From NCBI GenBank assembly GCA_016934955.1, contig JAFGRY010000032.1, positions 1-64,000 of the forward strand: DNA of 64,000 nucleotides, in the 5' to 3' direction. This document shows, piece by piece, positions 18,203-27,407 of this stretch (position 1 is the first letter of the stretch; every line of letters starts with the position of its first letter). Both the position numbers and the translations under genes were made by a program. This stretch comes from a bacterium (lineage in GTDB: Bacteria; Zhuqueibacterota; QNDG01; JAGLOF01). The notes beneath the pieces were generated by a model. It was not told where the DNA came from and made no database searches. It was given only the letters and a program-made list of their open reading frames with translations.

Positions 18203-19297
18203 TCAGCCTTTGATAAATCCCCGGTAGACAAGCAGTTCGGCAAGCAGTACGGCGCCGCCGGCAGCTCCGCGCAGTGTATTGTGGGAGAGGCTGACGAATT
18301 TCCAGTCGAACACCGAATCGGAACGGATCCTGCCAACGGTGATCCCCATACCGTTGCCGGCATCCCTGTCCAGAGCGGTCTGCGGTCTGTCGGGGTCGCT
18401 GAAGTAGGTGAGAAACGGGTCGGGCGATGAGGGCAGCCCGAAGGATGATATGGGCGATGTATACTCTTTTATGGAAGTAATCAATTGTTCGGCGGTCGCC
18501 GGACGGGCGAACTTCACATTCACGGAAGCGAGATGACCGTCTGAAACCGGGACGCGGACACAGGTCGCCGAAATGACGGGAGTATCCGCGGGCTCGATAC
18601 CGTGCTCGCCGAGCCTCCCCCAGATACGCAGCGGCTCCCGCTCTGTCTTTTCCTCTTCACCGCTGATCAGGGGAATGACATTGTCGTGCATTTCAGGCCA
18701 CTCCTGAAGCGAGCGGCCGGCGCCAGAAACGGCCTGATAGGTGGACACCACAACCTGCAGCGGGCGGTAGGACCGGAACGCTTCCAGCACGGGAAGGAAC
18801 GACTGGACCGAGCAGTTCGGTTTTACGGCGATGAGCCCGCTGGACCAGCCTCTTGATTTTCGCTGCAGATCGATGAGATCGGCGTGGTGCGGATTGATCT
18901 CCGGCATGATCATGGGCACGTCGGGTGTCCAGCGATGGGCTGAATTGTTGGAGACAACGGCCGCACCCGCTCCGGCATAGGCTTCTTCCAGTTCCCGTAC
19001 GGCCTGTTTGTCCAGGCTCAGTGCCGAAAACACCAGGGGACAGGCAGATGCGATTGCGTCAATGTCCTTCCCGGCATCCAGTACGGCAAGATCACCGACT
19101 GACGATGAGACGGCGGTCAGCTGCGGATCACGCCGGTGCAGCACCTCGGCGTATGGCATGCCGGCAGAGCGCGAGGATGCGGCGACCGCCTTCACAGTAA
19201 ACCAGGGGTGGCGCTCGAGAAGACGGACGAACCGGCGTCCGACCGTTCCGGTGGCCCCGATAACAGCAGTCGGGATTGAAGGAGTCACGTTGTCCAT
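18203..19297 (-). CDS. asd: Aspartate-semialdehyde dehydrogenase
   Basis: The 364-residue enzyme reduces aspartyl phosphate to aspartate semialdehyde with NADPH, the branch point to lysine, threonine and methionine. The N-terminal Rossmann motif reads V-I-G-A-T-G-T-V-G-R-R-F, the catalytic Cys lies in K-P-N-C-S-V-Q (family: P-N-C-S-T-Q) and S-G-A-G is present, followed by R-V-P-V-S-D-G-H containing the active-site His. The sequence resembles the archaeal/fungal-type branch more than the E. coli type. The start is set at the ATG after a GACAGAGG site. It is the first gene of a two-gene minus-strand operon with the aminotransferase. Confidence 0.92.
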   Translation of the reverse strand: MDNVTPSIPTAVIGATGTVGRRFVRLLERHPWFTVKAVAASSRSAGMPYAEVLHRRDPQLTAVSSSVGDLAVLDAGKDIDAIASACPLVFSALSLDKQAVRELEEAYAGAGAAVVSNNSAHRWTPDVPMIMPEINPHHADLIDLQRKSRGWSSGLIAVKPNCSVQSFLPVLEAFRSYRPLQVVVSTYQAVSGAGRSLQEWPEMHDNVIPLISGEEEKTEREPLRIWGRLGEHGIEPADTPVISATCVRVPVSDGHLASVNVKFARPATAEQLITSIKEYTSPISSFGLPSSPDPFLTYFSDPDRPQTALDRDAGNGMGITVGRIRSDSVFDWKFVSLSHNTLRGAAGGAVLLAELLVYRGFIKG

Positions 19298-19338
19298 AGA
19301 ACCTCTGTCCTGTCGAACTGTATTGCTCAGCAGCTCGA

Positions 19339-19366
19339 AATATACAAAATAATACGCTTTTTGCAA
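19339..19366 (-). promoter_or_regulatory. asd: Sigma-70-type promoter of asd
   Basis: On the minus strand TTGCAA (19366-19361) and TATATT (19344-19339) are 16 bases apart. Transcription would start near 19332, about 35 bases before the asd ATG. Confidence 0.55.
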
Positions 19367-19544
19367 AGCAGATGTTGCTTTTCCGGTGCTGCGGCCGTAA
19401 AAATCAGGGCTGGCTTAAAAACGGTCACATGGGGTGTTTTCGATTACCCGTGGCTGAGGTGCCGTTTTCCACGGTGGGTTTTCTTGTGTTGCTCAATATA
19501 TTGTTTATAAACAGGTTAATTGGCAATAAAAAATTTCTTTTTTA

Positions 19545-19559
19545 TGGCACTTTTTTTGC
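19545..19559 (+). promoter_or_regulatory. Sigma-54 promoter (near-consensus -24/-12)
   Basis: TGGCAC (19545-19550), five T's and TTGC (19556-19559) match the RpoN consensus TGGCACG-N4-TTGC at every conserved position but one. The exact 10-base GG-to-GC spacing is kept. Transcription is expected near 19571, about 40 bases before the ATG of the 2,560-residue SGNH protein. Sigma-54 promoters need an AAA+ activator; none is encoded nearby. Confidence 0.65.
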
Positions 19560-19611
19560 CTGAAGGAGTTGAGTAATAGAATTTTCAGATTCTGGCTAGG
19601 AGGAACAGTTC

Positions 19612-22600
19612 ATGAAGAAGCATATGATTCTTCATAGGAATCCAATCATCACATTCGCGGCGGTTTGTGCTGTGCTCTGCAGCCTTGAGGCCGGGGCCCA
19701 GGTGACAAAAAATATCATGCCTCTGGGTAACTCGATAACTCTGGGAAAGAGCAATTTTCTCGATCCTGCGCAGAGCACCGCAGATTATACAACACATGGA
19801 TACCGGGGGTATCTGTACGGACTGGTGCACTCCACCATCCCGGGCCATACGGTCAACCTTGTCGGTCCGGCAACGGGCGATGTGTTGAATATCGGTGTCA
19901 GTCCCTATAAGGGCTGGTTCCAGAACAATGCGGTCATCGCCGACTTTCTCGATGCCTACGGTGCGAATCCCGCCGGATATCGCAATGTGATCGCCCAGCT
20001 GAATGCAATGTCGACCTATCCGGATATCATTCTCCTGCATGTCGGAACCAATGATATCGGACGGATCGGGCTGCAGGATGCGCCGGCCCTGGTGGGGCAC
20101 TACAATACCCCGGGAACCATCATGTACGATATCAAGGTGCTGATGCATCAGCTGCTTGAATGGCGGGGTTCCGGCGGAGAGGAGATCGAAAAGGTGTTTC
20201 TCTGTAAGATCATTCCCCGGGCACCCATCGCTGAATATCCCGGTGTGAACGCCAATATACAGGATTTCAACTCCAAGCTGGAAGACCTTGTTACAGAGGA
20301 TTTGCAGGTAATGTATGATCCCGACCGCGTCACGATCGTGGATATGTTCGCACCCTTTTATGCATCCCAGAGCGCCTATTATACGGCCGACAACGATCCG
20401 GTCACCATCGATGACCATATTCACCCCAGCAAGCAGGGGTATGAAGCCATGGCGAATCAGTTCGCCGACTATCTGATCGATTATCTTTCACCGGGCATCA
20501 GGGATGAATTCGCGTATCCGGTGGGCGGTTTCAACGGGCAGGACGGCTGGATGGCCTCAGGTACGGTGATGGTCAGCGATGTGGGCGAGTCTCCGGGAGG
20601 CGCGCTCTACTCGACCGGTACCGGCGGTAAATGGAACAATGTGGCCATCTGGGATACGACCCGGGGGCTGAATTCGGCATCGATCCGGATTCATCCCAAC
20701 ACCACCAACGACCCGGCAATTACCAGCGGTGTCGGTATTCTCGTGGGTATGAACGGCACCAATATCGCCGATCCCGTGACCACGAACCGTCCCGGCGGAT
20801 ATCTGGTGTTCGTGCATCCTGACGGACGCGTCGACGCGTATATCTACGACGGCAAGGACGTCGGCAACGAGATCAAGGCGAAAGTAGGCCAGATCGGATT
20901 CCCCACACTTTCCCCCGGGGATATCTTTACCGTCATTTATGAAAAAGATGATGACAATAACGCCCTGTTCATGCAGGTGAACGGCGGCAGCGGCGCCTCG
21001 ATCACGCCCAGCATTCAGTTGCTGAGCAACGCCAATAACTACTACTCCGGTATTGTATTCAGAGGCAGAGACGAGAACCAGACGCTGCTGGTGGACCATT
21101 TCGAAGCGGACAACAAGCGGCTCGATCTGGTGCCGCCTGATCAGATCACGCTGGAGGCGCTGGACGCCACGGCAACCAACAGCTCGGTGACCCTGCAGTG
21201 GGCCGCGGTGGGTGATGACGGCGGAGCTCTTTCCGAGAGAAACGCCAGCAGCTACGATTTGCGCTATTCCATGTCCCGCATTCTTTCGGAAGATGATTTC
21301 ACGAATGCGAATATCGTATCGAACATAAGTCCCCCGGGTGCTCCGGGATCCCAGGAATCGATTACCGTCACCGGTCTGCTCTCCGGAGTGACGTATTATT
21401 TCGCGATCAAGGCCGTTGATGATCAGGGGAATATGAGTCCCCTTTCCGCTGATGAACCGGCCGCGACGACGAGCGAGCGGACCAGCTATGAAGATTTCAC
21501 CAATCTTGCACGCTGGGTGTACGATCCCGACGAATACGGTGTGTCGAACGGCGAAATTGTCAATAAACTGGATGATCCCGTAGATACCTGGGGCAGTCTC
21601 GCTGTCTATAAAGCCGTAAAAAATCCCAAGATGGTCAAGATGGTATGGGGCGAAAATGTAGCCAACCCGACGAGCGGGCTCGAAAACGGCGGTATTGTGA
21701 TCATGGCCAGCGACACCAGCATCCAGGCGGATGGCTATATGATCATGGTGCGGACGATCTACAATAAGATATATCTCTTCGAGACCTACTGGAACGACGG
21801 CACGGATTCACGTGAATTCACCTTCCTTGATGCGGTGCCGTTCGACAGGGTGGGGCTCGGAGGCCTGCCCGGCAAGAACGATACGCTGGCGGTGGTAATG
21901 GATGTTTCCGAGACCACATTCACCAAATTCGATGTCTATGCCACAGTAAACGGCGGTACTCTGAAACCAGCCTCACGTATCTCGCTCTATGATACCCGGC
22001 AGGAAAATCAGCGTCCCGATCCCGATCAAACCCATTATGCAGGTCTGATCCTGACCAGGCTGGCCTACACGAGAAACAATAACGTCAAGGCGTTCATTAC
22101 GACCAGTCCCAGTGCCACTGTGTCGGGTCTGATCGCCCTTACACCCACCAGCGGCGTTTCCGGGACGGTCAATACCCAGCTTCCGGACTCGATGCGGGTG
22201 AGGGTGGAAGATGAGAACGGCCTGGCCGTGGAAGGGGTGCCGGTATTTTTCAATGTCACTCAGGGCGGAGGCAGTGTCAGCTCTCCCTATACGTCCGGCG
22301 GAGCGATCCGGCTCGAGGCCGAATGGGGATCACCCGTTTCACCCATGATCACCTATACGGATGCCACAGCATCCGGTGGTGAATACATTGCGTCAGTGCA
22401 GCACGGCGGTGATATCAGAGGCTACAGCACCTATAAATTCCAGGTGTCCACCGCAGGCTCCTACTATTTCTGGGGACGGGTCAGTAATATCAGTTATTCA
22501 TCGAGCCCGGCCCGTTACGCGATCGGCTGGGAACTGGTCGGCAAGGATCCTGTAGGCGGCATTACCTGGGAAGTGCTGAAAAATGAGGCCATTACCGGCA

Positions 22601-25600
22601 GCTGGCAGTGGGATGCAGTTCAGCTGGGAACCAGCCAGCAGCCATACGGCCATTTTCTCGATCCCGGCACCTACACCATCAAGGTGATCACGGCGCACCG
22701 TGACGTGCGGCTGGACAAGCTGGTGATCACCACCCAGCATCCAACGACATGGGCTCCCACCGGTAAAGAAGAGGCCGATGTGCCCATTTCAGACGCCGAC
22801 GGAGAGGCCGCGATCGCCTGGACGCTGGGACAGAAAGCCGATGATCCTGCTACGACCGGGCTGAACGAAGGGTTGAATGTGCTCAGCGCCTGGACGTTCT
22901 CAAGTCTGGCCCCGATCAATTTCAACGCCCAGGCCGTGGCCGGCCAGCCGACCCAGATCGTGAAGATTACGGACAATGTAGAGGCGGTGTCCGGCGATAC
23001 AGTCGCGCTGAGCGTGTCGGTATTCGATCAGTTCAACAATAAAATCAATAATCAGCCAGTCAATTTTACCATTATTTCCGGCGACGGGGTGCTGCTTGGC
23101 GGCACCGGGCAGGTAAACACCAACAGCAACGGAGTAGCCAGTGCAACCCTGCGGCTCGGCGCGCAGGACACTACCCGGGTACGGGCGCAGTATGTGGTCG
23201 GCGGTCCCTCGGTCACCATGACGGTGATCGTGAAAGCGGGTGTCGTCGGTTCGCTGAATGCAGACGACACCGATCTCTCGAAACTGTATGTCAACACCAA
23301 TTATACCGATTCGCTCATTGTCGAAGTGCGGGACAACCAGGGCAGTCCGGTGCATCTCACGCTGCCGGTTCAGTTCGTAGTCCAGGATAATCTGGGGACG
23401 CTTGTCAACGGAGCAAGCGCGACGACGGTCTGGACCAATCTCAGCGGTATCGCCAAGGCAACGCTGAGGACGGGCCCGCGGGCGGGTATCGTGAATGTTA
23501 TCGCCAGAACTTCGGGAAAGAGCGTCACTGTTCTCTCGGATTCCGTATTCTATGTCGGCGCGCATCTGACAAAGCCGGCGGACCATCATGACAGGCAGGT
23601 GCTCAACGTCAATCAGCTGGCGCCGGATTATATCCGTGTCTTCATGAGTGACAAGAACTGGAACGGCGTCTCCGGGCATCCCGTTACCTTCCAGGTGACC
23701 GATGCCCAGAGCGGATTTACCTTTGAAGACGGCGGCTCCTCGTATATCGACACCACCGATGCCTATGGATTCGCCAGGGCCAAGGTGAGGGCCGGTTCCT
23801 ACCACGGGGCCAAGGAGGCGTATGAGAATATCGTCGTCGCTTCCGCCAGCGACGGGTTCAATCCGGTACCGTCACCCCAGAACTTTACCTTCTTCGTCAG
23901 GTCAGATGCCTATACACTCGCCAAACTCACCGGTGATGTTGTCGGTGTTGTGGGAGAGATGGTCGGACCCATCCAGGTCCAGCTGCAGAAAGCCAACGGC
24001 GATCCGGTGGGGAACCAGAAAATCACTTTCGAGCGCATAACCGGCAACGGCAGTTTCAATCCCGATACCAAGCTCGCTCGCAAGACGGTCCTCGCCGATG
24101 CCCAGGGGAAAGCGGCTGTCAATTTCTGGCTCGGCACCTATGCCGGAGCGGACTCCAATTCCCTGCGGGTGTATACGGAAAATTACAACAATCTGATTTC
24201 CTGCCAGTTTAAACTGACCGCCCAGTCGTCGGTGGGGCATAGCCTGGCGGCTCTTTCACCCCTGTCGATTTCCGGCATGGTTGGAGGAGTGACCAATGTT
24301 CAGGTCATGATCACCGATATCGGCGGGAATCCGGTGCCGCAAGAGGAGGTGACGTTCCGGATACTGGCGGGCAAGAACAGTACCGTCGGCAACGGATCCG
24401 CCGACACGGTCAAGACGGTAATGACCAACGGTTCCGGCGTCGCGACCGTGGCATGGACTCTGGCAACGGAAGCCGGTACGAACTCCTGCCGCCTCCAGGC
24501 AACGGCCGATAACGGCAGTTACATACTGAACGGGTCGCCCCTGGTCTTTACCGCCTCCACCACAGCGGGAGCGGTCAGCCTTTCCCGTTCAACGGTCGAC
24601 GCAACGGGTCCGATTCCGGTCGGGTCGGACAGCTCAAGCACTATCACGGTTACCGTGCATGACACCTATGGTAATCCTGTTCCCGGAAAATCGGTCCATA
24701 TCGTCGTGCTCGGCGGCGACAACAACTTCCCGCCGCAGCAGACGGTATCGACCAATACCGCCGGCAAGGCATTCGGCATCCTCTACTCCACGACCGCCGG
24801 CGAACGTACAATTAAGGCGGTCGTTGACGGCGACACTCTCTTCGATTCGGCACGGCTGATATTCCTGGCCGGCTCCGCCGCCCAGCTCGAAACATACAGC
24901 GGCGACAACCAGACCGGAAATGTCAACACCGTGCTGAAACAGCCGTTTGTGGTGCGGGTCACCGACAGCGACGGCAACCCGGTACAGTATGGCCCCGTTT
25001 ATTTCAATGTTTCCGGCACCGACGGCCAGATGGTTGAGGATATGCCGATCGTTACCGATGCGAACGGCTATGCCCGGGCGCACTTCAGACTGGGAACGAG
25101 AATCGGCCGCTATGCAGCCTGTCAGGTGTCATCACCCAATCTCGCCAACAACCCCACGTTCTGGGTGACCGGCCGTGCGGGCGACGTCTATTCCATGTGG
25201 TATCCGACCGATTTCCATTCGGCGGAGATGACCGGCAACGCGGGAGAGGCATCGCCGCTGATGATCGTTCAGGTAACCGATGCCGACTCGCTGCCGGTGT
25301 ACGGCGAGCCCGTGACATTCCACGTCAATCCCGATGAGGGAAGCAACGGGTATATCCTCAATAACGCAACCGTCACCACCGATGAGTACGGAAAGGCCTC
25401 GGTGAGATTCCGGATGGATACCCGGGCAGGGTTCCAGAGCTGGATCTATGCCCAGAATGCGCATCAGACCGGGAAGGTCTGGTTCAAGGCTACCAGCGTG
25501 GCCGGACCGGCAAGACGCATGGAGGCCGTCGGATCGACATCGCTGACCGGCAAGACTATCGGCGAGACCATTACCCTCCAGGTCAGGGTGATGGATTACT

Positions 25601-27294
25601 ACGGAAATCCCATAAACGGCGTACTGGTTGACTTCAGCAAGATACTCGGCCTTGCCGAATTCAGCGGTCCGTCACAGAGCCTGACCAGTAACGGTATCGC
25701 TTCGGTCAATGTGAAACTCGGTAATATCGCGGGGACCGTCAAAATTCAGGCCGTCGCCGGTGTCGAGGGATCTCCGGTTGTCTTCACCATTGAAACCGAG
25801 ACATCCGAGCAGAATGCGTCCAAGCTTGTCCGGTATCCCGTGAGCGACGAAACCATTGCGGGAACCGTGGGCAGCTACCTGGTCGACTCGCTCTATGTGC
25901 GGGTAACAGATCAGTACGACAATCCGGTGGCGAACCAGGCGGTGCTGTTCCGGGTCCTTACCCCGGTGAACAATGCGTACATTTCAGGGAACGGACGCGA
26001 ATACACCGACAGCAACGGGATCGCCGCGGTGGCATTCATGTGCGGGACCCAGGTCGGCGTGACGCATGTCGTAGAAGCACGCTGGGGCAATCAGACGGTC
26101 AATATCCCGATCCACACCTATTATAATGCTCACGCCCCCGTTCTGGACAAGAGCTATATTCAGAGTGTGTACAGCGGCGTGGAAGAAGGCTCCGACCTCT
26201 GGATAGAAATGCGGGCCACCGACGCGGATGGCGATAACCTTACCTATGAAATCGGCAGTCTCTTCCCGCCGGACGGAGCATTCATCGACCATGTGGAGGG
26301 CGACAGCAGGGCGACATTCAAATGGACGCCCACCTATGAACAGGGCAGAAGCGATCCGTACGAAGTTACCCTGCGGGTTATCGACAACAAAGGCAAGGGC
26401 GATGAAAAGGATATCAAGATCTTCGTTCAGAATCTGAATCGGCTTCCCAGGATCGATGCCATCGAGCCCGCCACTACGACGGTCTCGGTCTACACGGGGC
26501 AGACCGTGGTATTCCAGGTCTTTGCCAGCGATCCGGACGGAGACAATCTCAGCTACACCTGGGCCGTTGACAATGTGCCTGTATCAGGCGCCCGTTCGGC
26601 GGTGTACCACCACACGATCAGCAGCGCCGCCTCCGCGGGCAATGAGATTGTCGATGTCTTCATCAGCGACGGTCCGTTCACCATCAGCAACCGCTGGTCG
26701 GTCAATATCGCCACGGCTGTTCAGATGTCCTATATGTCGGCACGGTTCGTGGAGAGCTCCTCAGCGGTGAGTGTCATCTGGAGAACCACGCAGGAGACCG
26801 GCCAGGTTTCGTTCGACGTGTATCGCAGTACGCAAAAGGACGGCATCTATGAACTGCTGACAAGCGGCATCACGGAAGGCGATGAAGACGGCCAGTATGT
26901 GTATATCGACCGCACGGTTCAGGTCGGCCGCACCTACTACTACAAGATCATCGATGTCGATGAGAACGGCGGCAGAACCGAGCACGGTCCGGTGATGGTC
27001 GTCGTTCCCGCTCCGAATACGTTCGTGCTGGAGCAGAACTATCCCAATCCGTTCAACCCGGTCACCACGATCCGCTACACACTGCCGGCTCGGGAAGAGG
27101 TGACGCTGACCGTCTACAATATGGTGGGTCAGCAGGTTGCCACGCTGGTAAGCGAGTCTCAGGCGGCCGGATTCTATTCCGTACAGTGGGACGGAAGGGA
27201 TATGCAGGGGAACGATCTGCCCACGGGCATCTATATCTATCGCCTGAAAACGAAATCATTTTCCCAGGTTCGGAGAATGGTGAAACTGCAGTAG
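19612..27294 (+). CDS. Giant T9SS-secreted SGNH/GDSL hydrolase with about eleven Big_1 Ig-like repeats
   Basis: The protein has 2,560 residues and a GGAGG site before the ATG. Order: signal peptide (about 1-30); SGNH esterase domain (about 34-300) with block I M-P-L-G-N-S-I-T, block III H-V-G-T-N-D and block V D-D-H-I-H-P-S; lectin-like beta-sandwich (about 300-500); FN3 (about 505-620); second lectin-like domain (about 625-830); about eleven Big_1/invasin-type Ig repeats (about 835-2170), the first one interrupted by a CBM6-like domain; cadherin-like and PKD-like domains (about 2175-2370); FN3-like domain (about 2370-2470); T9SS sorting tail. The hydrolase probably removes acetyl or other ester groups from polysaccharide, while the Ig stalk holds it away from the cell. 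Block I has Asn where most members have Asp. The domain count was read by eye. Confidence 0.88.
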   Translation: MKKHMILHRNPIITFAAVCAVLCSLEAGAQVTKNIMPLGNSITLGKSNFLDPAQSTADYTTHGYRGYLYGLVHSTIPGHTVNLVGPATGDVLNIGVSPYKGWFQNNAVIADFLDAYGANPAGYRNVIAQLNAMSTYPDIILLHVGTNDIGRIGLQDAPALVGHYNTPGTIMYDIKVLMHQLLEWRGSGGEEIEKVFLCKIIPRAPIAEYPGVNANIQDFNSKLEDLVTEDLQVMYDPDRVTIVDMFAPFYASQSAYYTADNDPVTIDDHIHPSKQGYEAMANQFADYLIDYLSPGIRDEFAYPVGGFNGQDGWMASGTVMVSDVGESPGGALYSTGTGGKWNNVAIWDTTRGLNSASIRIHPNTTNDPAITSGVGILVGMNGTNIADPVTTNRPGGYLVFVHPDGRVDAYIYDGKDVGNEIKAKVGQIGFPTLSPGDIFTVIYEKDDDNNALFMQVNGGSGASITPSIQLLSNANNYYSGIVFRGRDENQTLLVDHFEADNKRLDLVPPDQITLEALDATATNSSVTLQWAAVGDDGGALSERNASSYDLRYSMSRILSEDDFTNANIVSNISPPGAPGSQESITVTGLLSGVTYYFAIKAVDDQGNMSPLSADEPAATTSERTSYEDFTNLARWVYDPDEYGVSNGEIVNKLDDPVDTWGSLAVYKAVKNPKMVKMVWGENVANPTSGLENGGIVIMASDTSIQADGYMIMVRTIYNKIYLFETYWNDGTDSREFTFLDAVPFDRVGLGGLPGKNDTLAVVMDVSETTFTKFDVYATVNGGTLKPASRISLYDTRQENQRPDPDQTHYAGLILTRLAYTRNNNVKAFITTSPSATVSGLIALTPTSGVSGTVNTQLPDSMRVRVEDENGLAVEGVPVFFNVTQGGGSVSSPYTSGGAIRLEAEWGSPVSPMITYTDATASGGEYIASVQHGGDIRGYSTYKFQVSTAGSYYFWGRVSNISYSSSPARYAIGWELVGKDPVGGITWEVLKNEAITGSWQWDAVQLGTSQQPYGHFLDPGTYTIKVITAHRDVRLDKLVITTQHPTTWAPTGKEEADVPISDADGEAAIAWTLGQKADDPATTGLNEGLNVLSAWTFSSLAPINFNAQAVAGQPTQIVKITDNVEAVSGDTVALSVSVFDQFNNKINNQPVNFTIISGDGVLLGGTGQVNTNSNGVASATLRLGAQDTTRVRAQYVVGGPSVTMTVIVKAGVVGSLNADDTDLSKLYVNTNYTDSLIVEVRDNQGSPVHLTLPVQFVVQDNLGTLVNGASATTVWTNLSGIAKATLRTGPRAGIVNVIARTSGKSVTVLSDSVFYVGAHLTKPADHHDRQVLNVNQLAPDYIRVFMSDKNWNGVSGHPVTFQVTDAQSGFTFEDGGSSYIDTTDAYGFARAKVRAGSYHGAKEAYENIVVASASDGFNPVPSPQNFTFFVRSDAYTLAKLTGDVVGVVGEMVGPIQVQLQKANGDPVGNQKITFERITGNGSFNPDTKLARKTVLADAQGKAAVNFWLGTYAGADSNSLRVYTENYNNLISCQFKLTAQSSVGHSLAALSPLSISGMVGGVTNVQVMITDIGGNPVPQEEVTFRILAGKNSTVGNGSADTVKTVMTNGSGVATVAWTLATEAGTNSCRLQATADNGSYILNGSPLVFTASTTAGAVSLSRSTVDATGPIPVGSDSSSTITVTVHDTYGNPVPGKSVHIVVLGGDNNFPPQQTVSTNTAGKAFGILYSTTAGERTIKAVVDGDTLFDSARLIFLAGSAAQLETYSGDNQTGNVNTVLKQPFVVRVTDSDGNPVQYGPVYFNVSGTDGQMVEDMPIVTDANGYARAHFRLGTRIGRYAACQVSSPNLANNPTFWVTGRAGDVYSMWYPTDFHSAEMTGNAGEASPLMIVQVTDADSLPVYGEPVTFHVNPDEGSNGYILNNATVTTDEYGKASVRFRMDTRAGFQSWIYAQNAHQTGKVWFKATSVAGPARRMEAVGSTSLTGKTIGETITLQVRVMDYYGNPINGVLVDFSKILGLAEFSGPSQSLTSNGIASVNVKLGNIAGTVKIQAVAGVEGSPVVFTIETETSEQNASKLVRYPVSDETIAGTVGSYLVDSLYVRVTDQYDNPVANQAVLFRVLTPVNNAYISGNGREYTDSNGIAAVAFMCGTQVGVTHVVEARWGNQTVNIPIHTYYNAHAPVLDKSYIQSVYSGVEEGSDLWIEMRATDADGDNLTYEIGSLFPPDGAFIDHVEGDSRATFKWTPTYEQGRSDPYEVTLRVIDNKGKGDEKDIKIFVQNLNRLPRIDAIEPATTTVSVYTGQTVVFQVFASDPDGDNLSYTWAVDNVPVSGARSAVYHHTISSAASAGNEIVDVFISDGPFTISNRWSVNIATAVQMSYMSARFVESSSAVSVIWRTTQETGQVSFDVYRSTQKDGIYELLTSGITEGDEDGQYVYIDRTVQVGRTYYYKIIDVDENGGRTEHGPVMVVVPAPNTFVLEQNYPNPFNPVTTIRYTLPAREEVTLTVYNMVGQQVATLVSESQAAGFYSVQWDGRDMQGNDLPTGIYIYRLKTKSFSQVRRMVKLQ

Positions 27295-27317
27295 TATCCC
27301 GCGGTTCGGCGGATTTT

Positions 27318-27359
27318 ATGAAAGGGCATACTCTGGAGCCGCAGAGGATGCCCTTTCAT
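27318..27359. terminator. Strong hairpin after the giant SGNH gene
   Basis: The arms 27318-27329 and 27348-27359 are perfectly complementary (12 bp) and continue inward by 5 more pairs after one mismatch, leaving a 6-base loop. It begins 24 bases after the stop codon. There is no proper T-tract, but stem strength and position suggest transcript ending or 3'-end protection. Confidence 0.6.
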
Positions 27360-27371
27360 GTATGCAATTAC

Positions 27372-27400
27372 TTGATTTTTAAGGGGATTTTTCGTAAATT
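27372..27400 (+). promoter_or_regulatory. Sigma-70-type promoter giving a likely leaderless mRNA
   Basis: TTGATT (27372-27377) and TAAATT (27395-27400) are spaced by exactly 17 bases. The predicted transcription start (about 27407) coincides with the ATG of the next gene at 27408, which has no Shine-Dalgarno sequence. Confidence 0.5.
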
Positions 27401-27407
27401 TCCATTT

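Larger units (their letters stand above)
19298..19611. other. Divergent promoter region between asd and the giant SGNH gene
   Basis: These 314 bases contain the minus-strand asd promoter, an AT-rich stretch (19480-19545), and a sigma-54-type promoter for the plus strand. A 63-residue plus-strand open frame (19372-19563) has no ribosome-binding site and overlaps the promoter, so it is not called. Confidence 0.6.
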
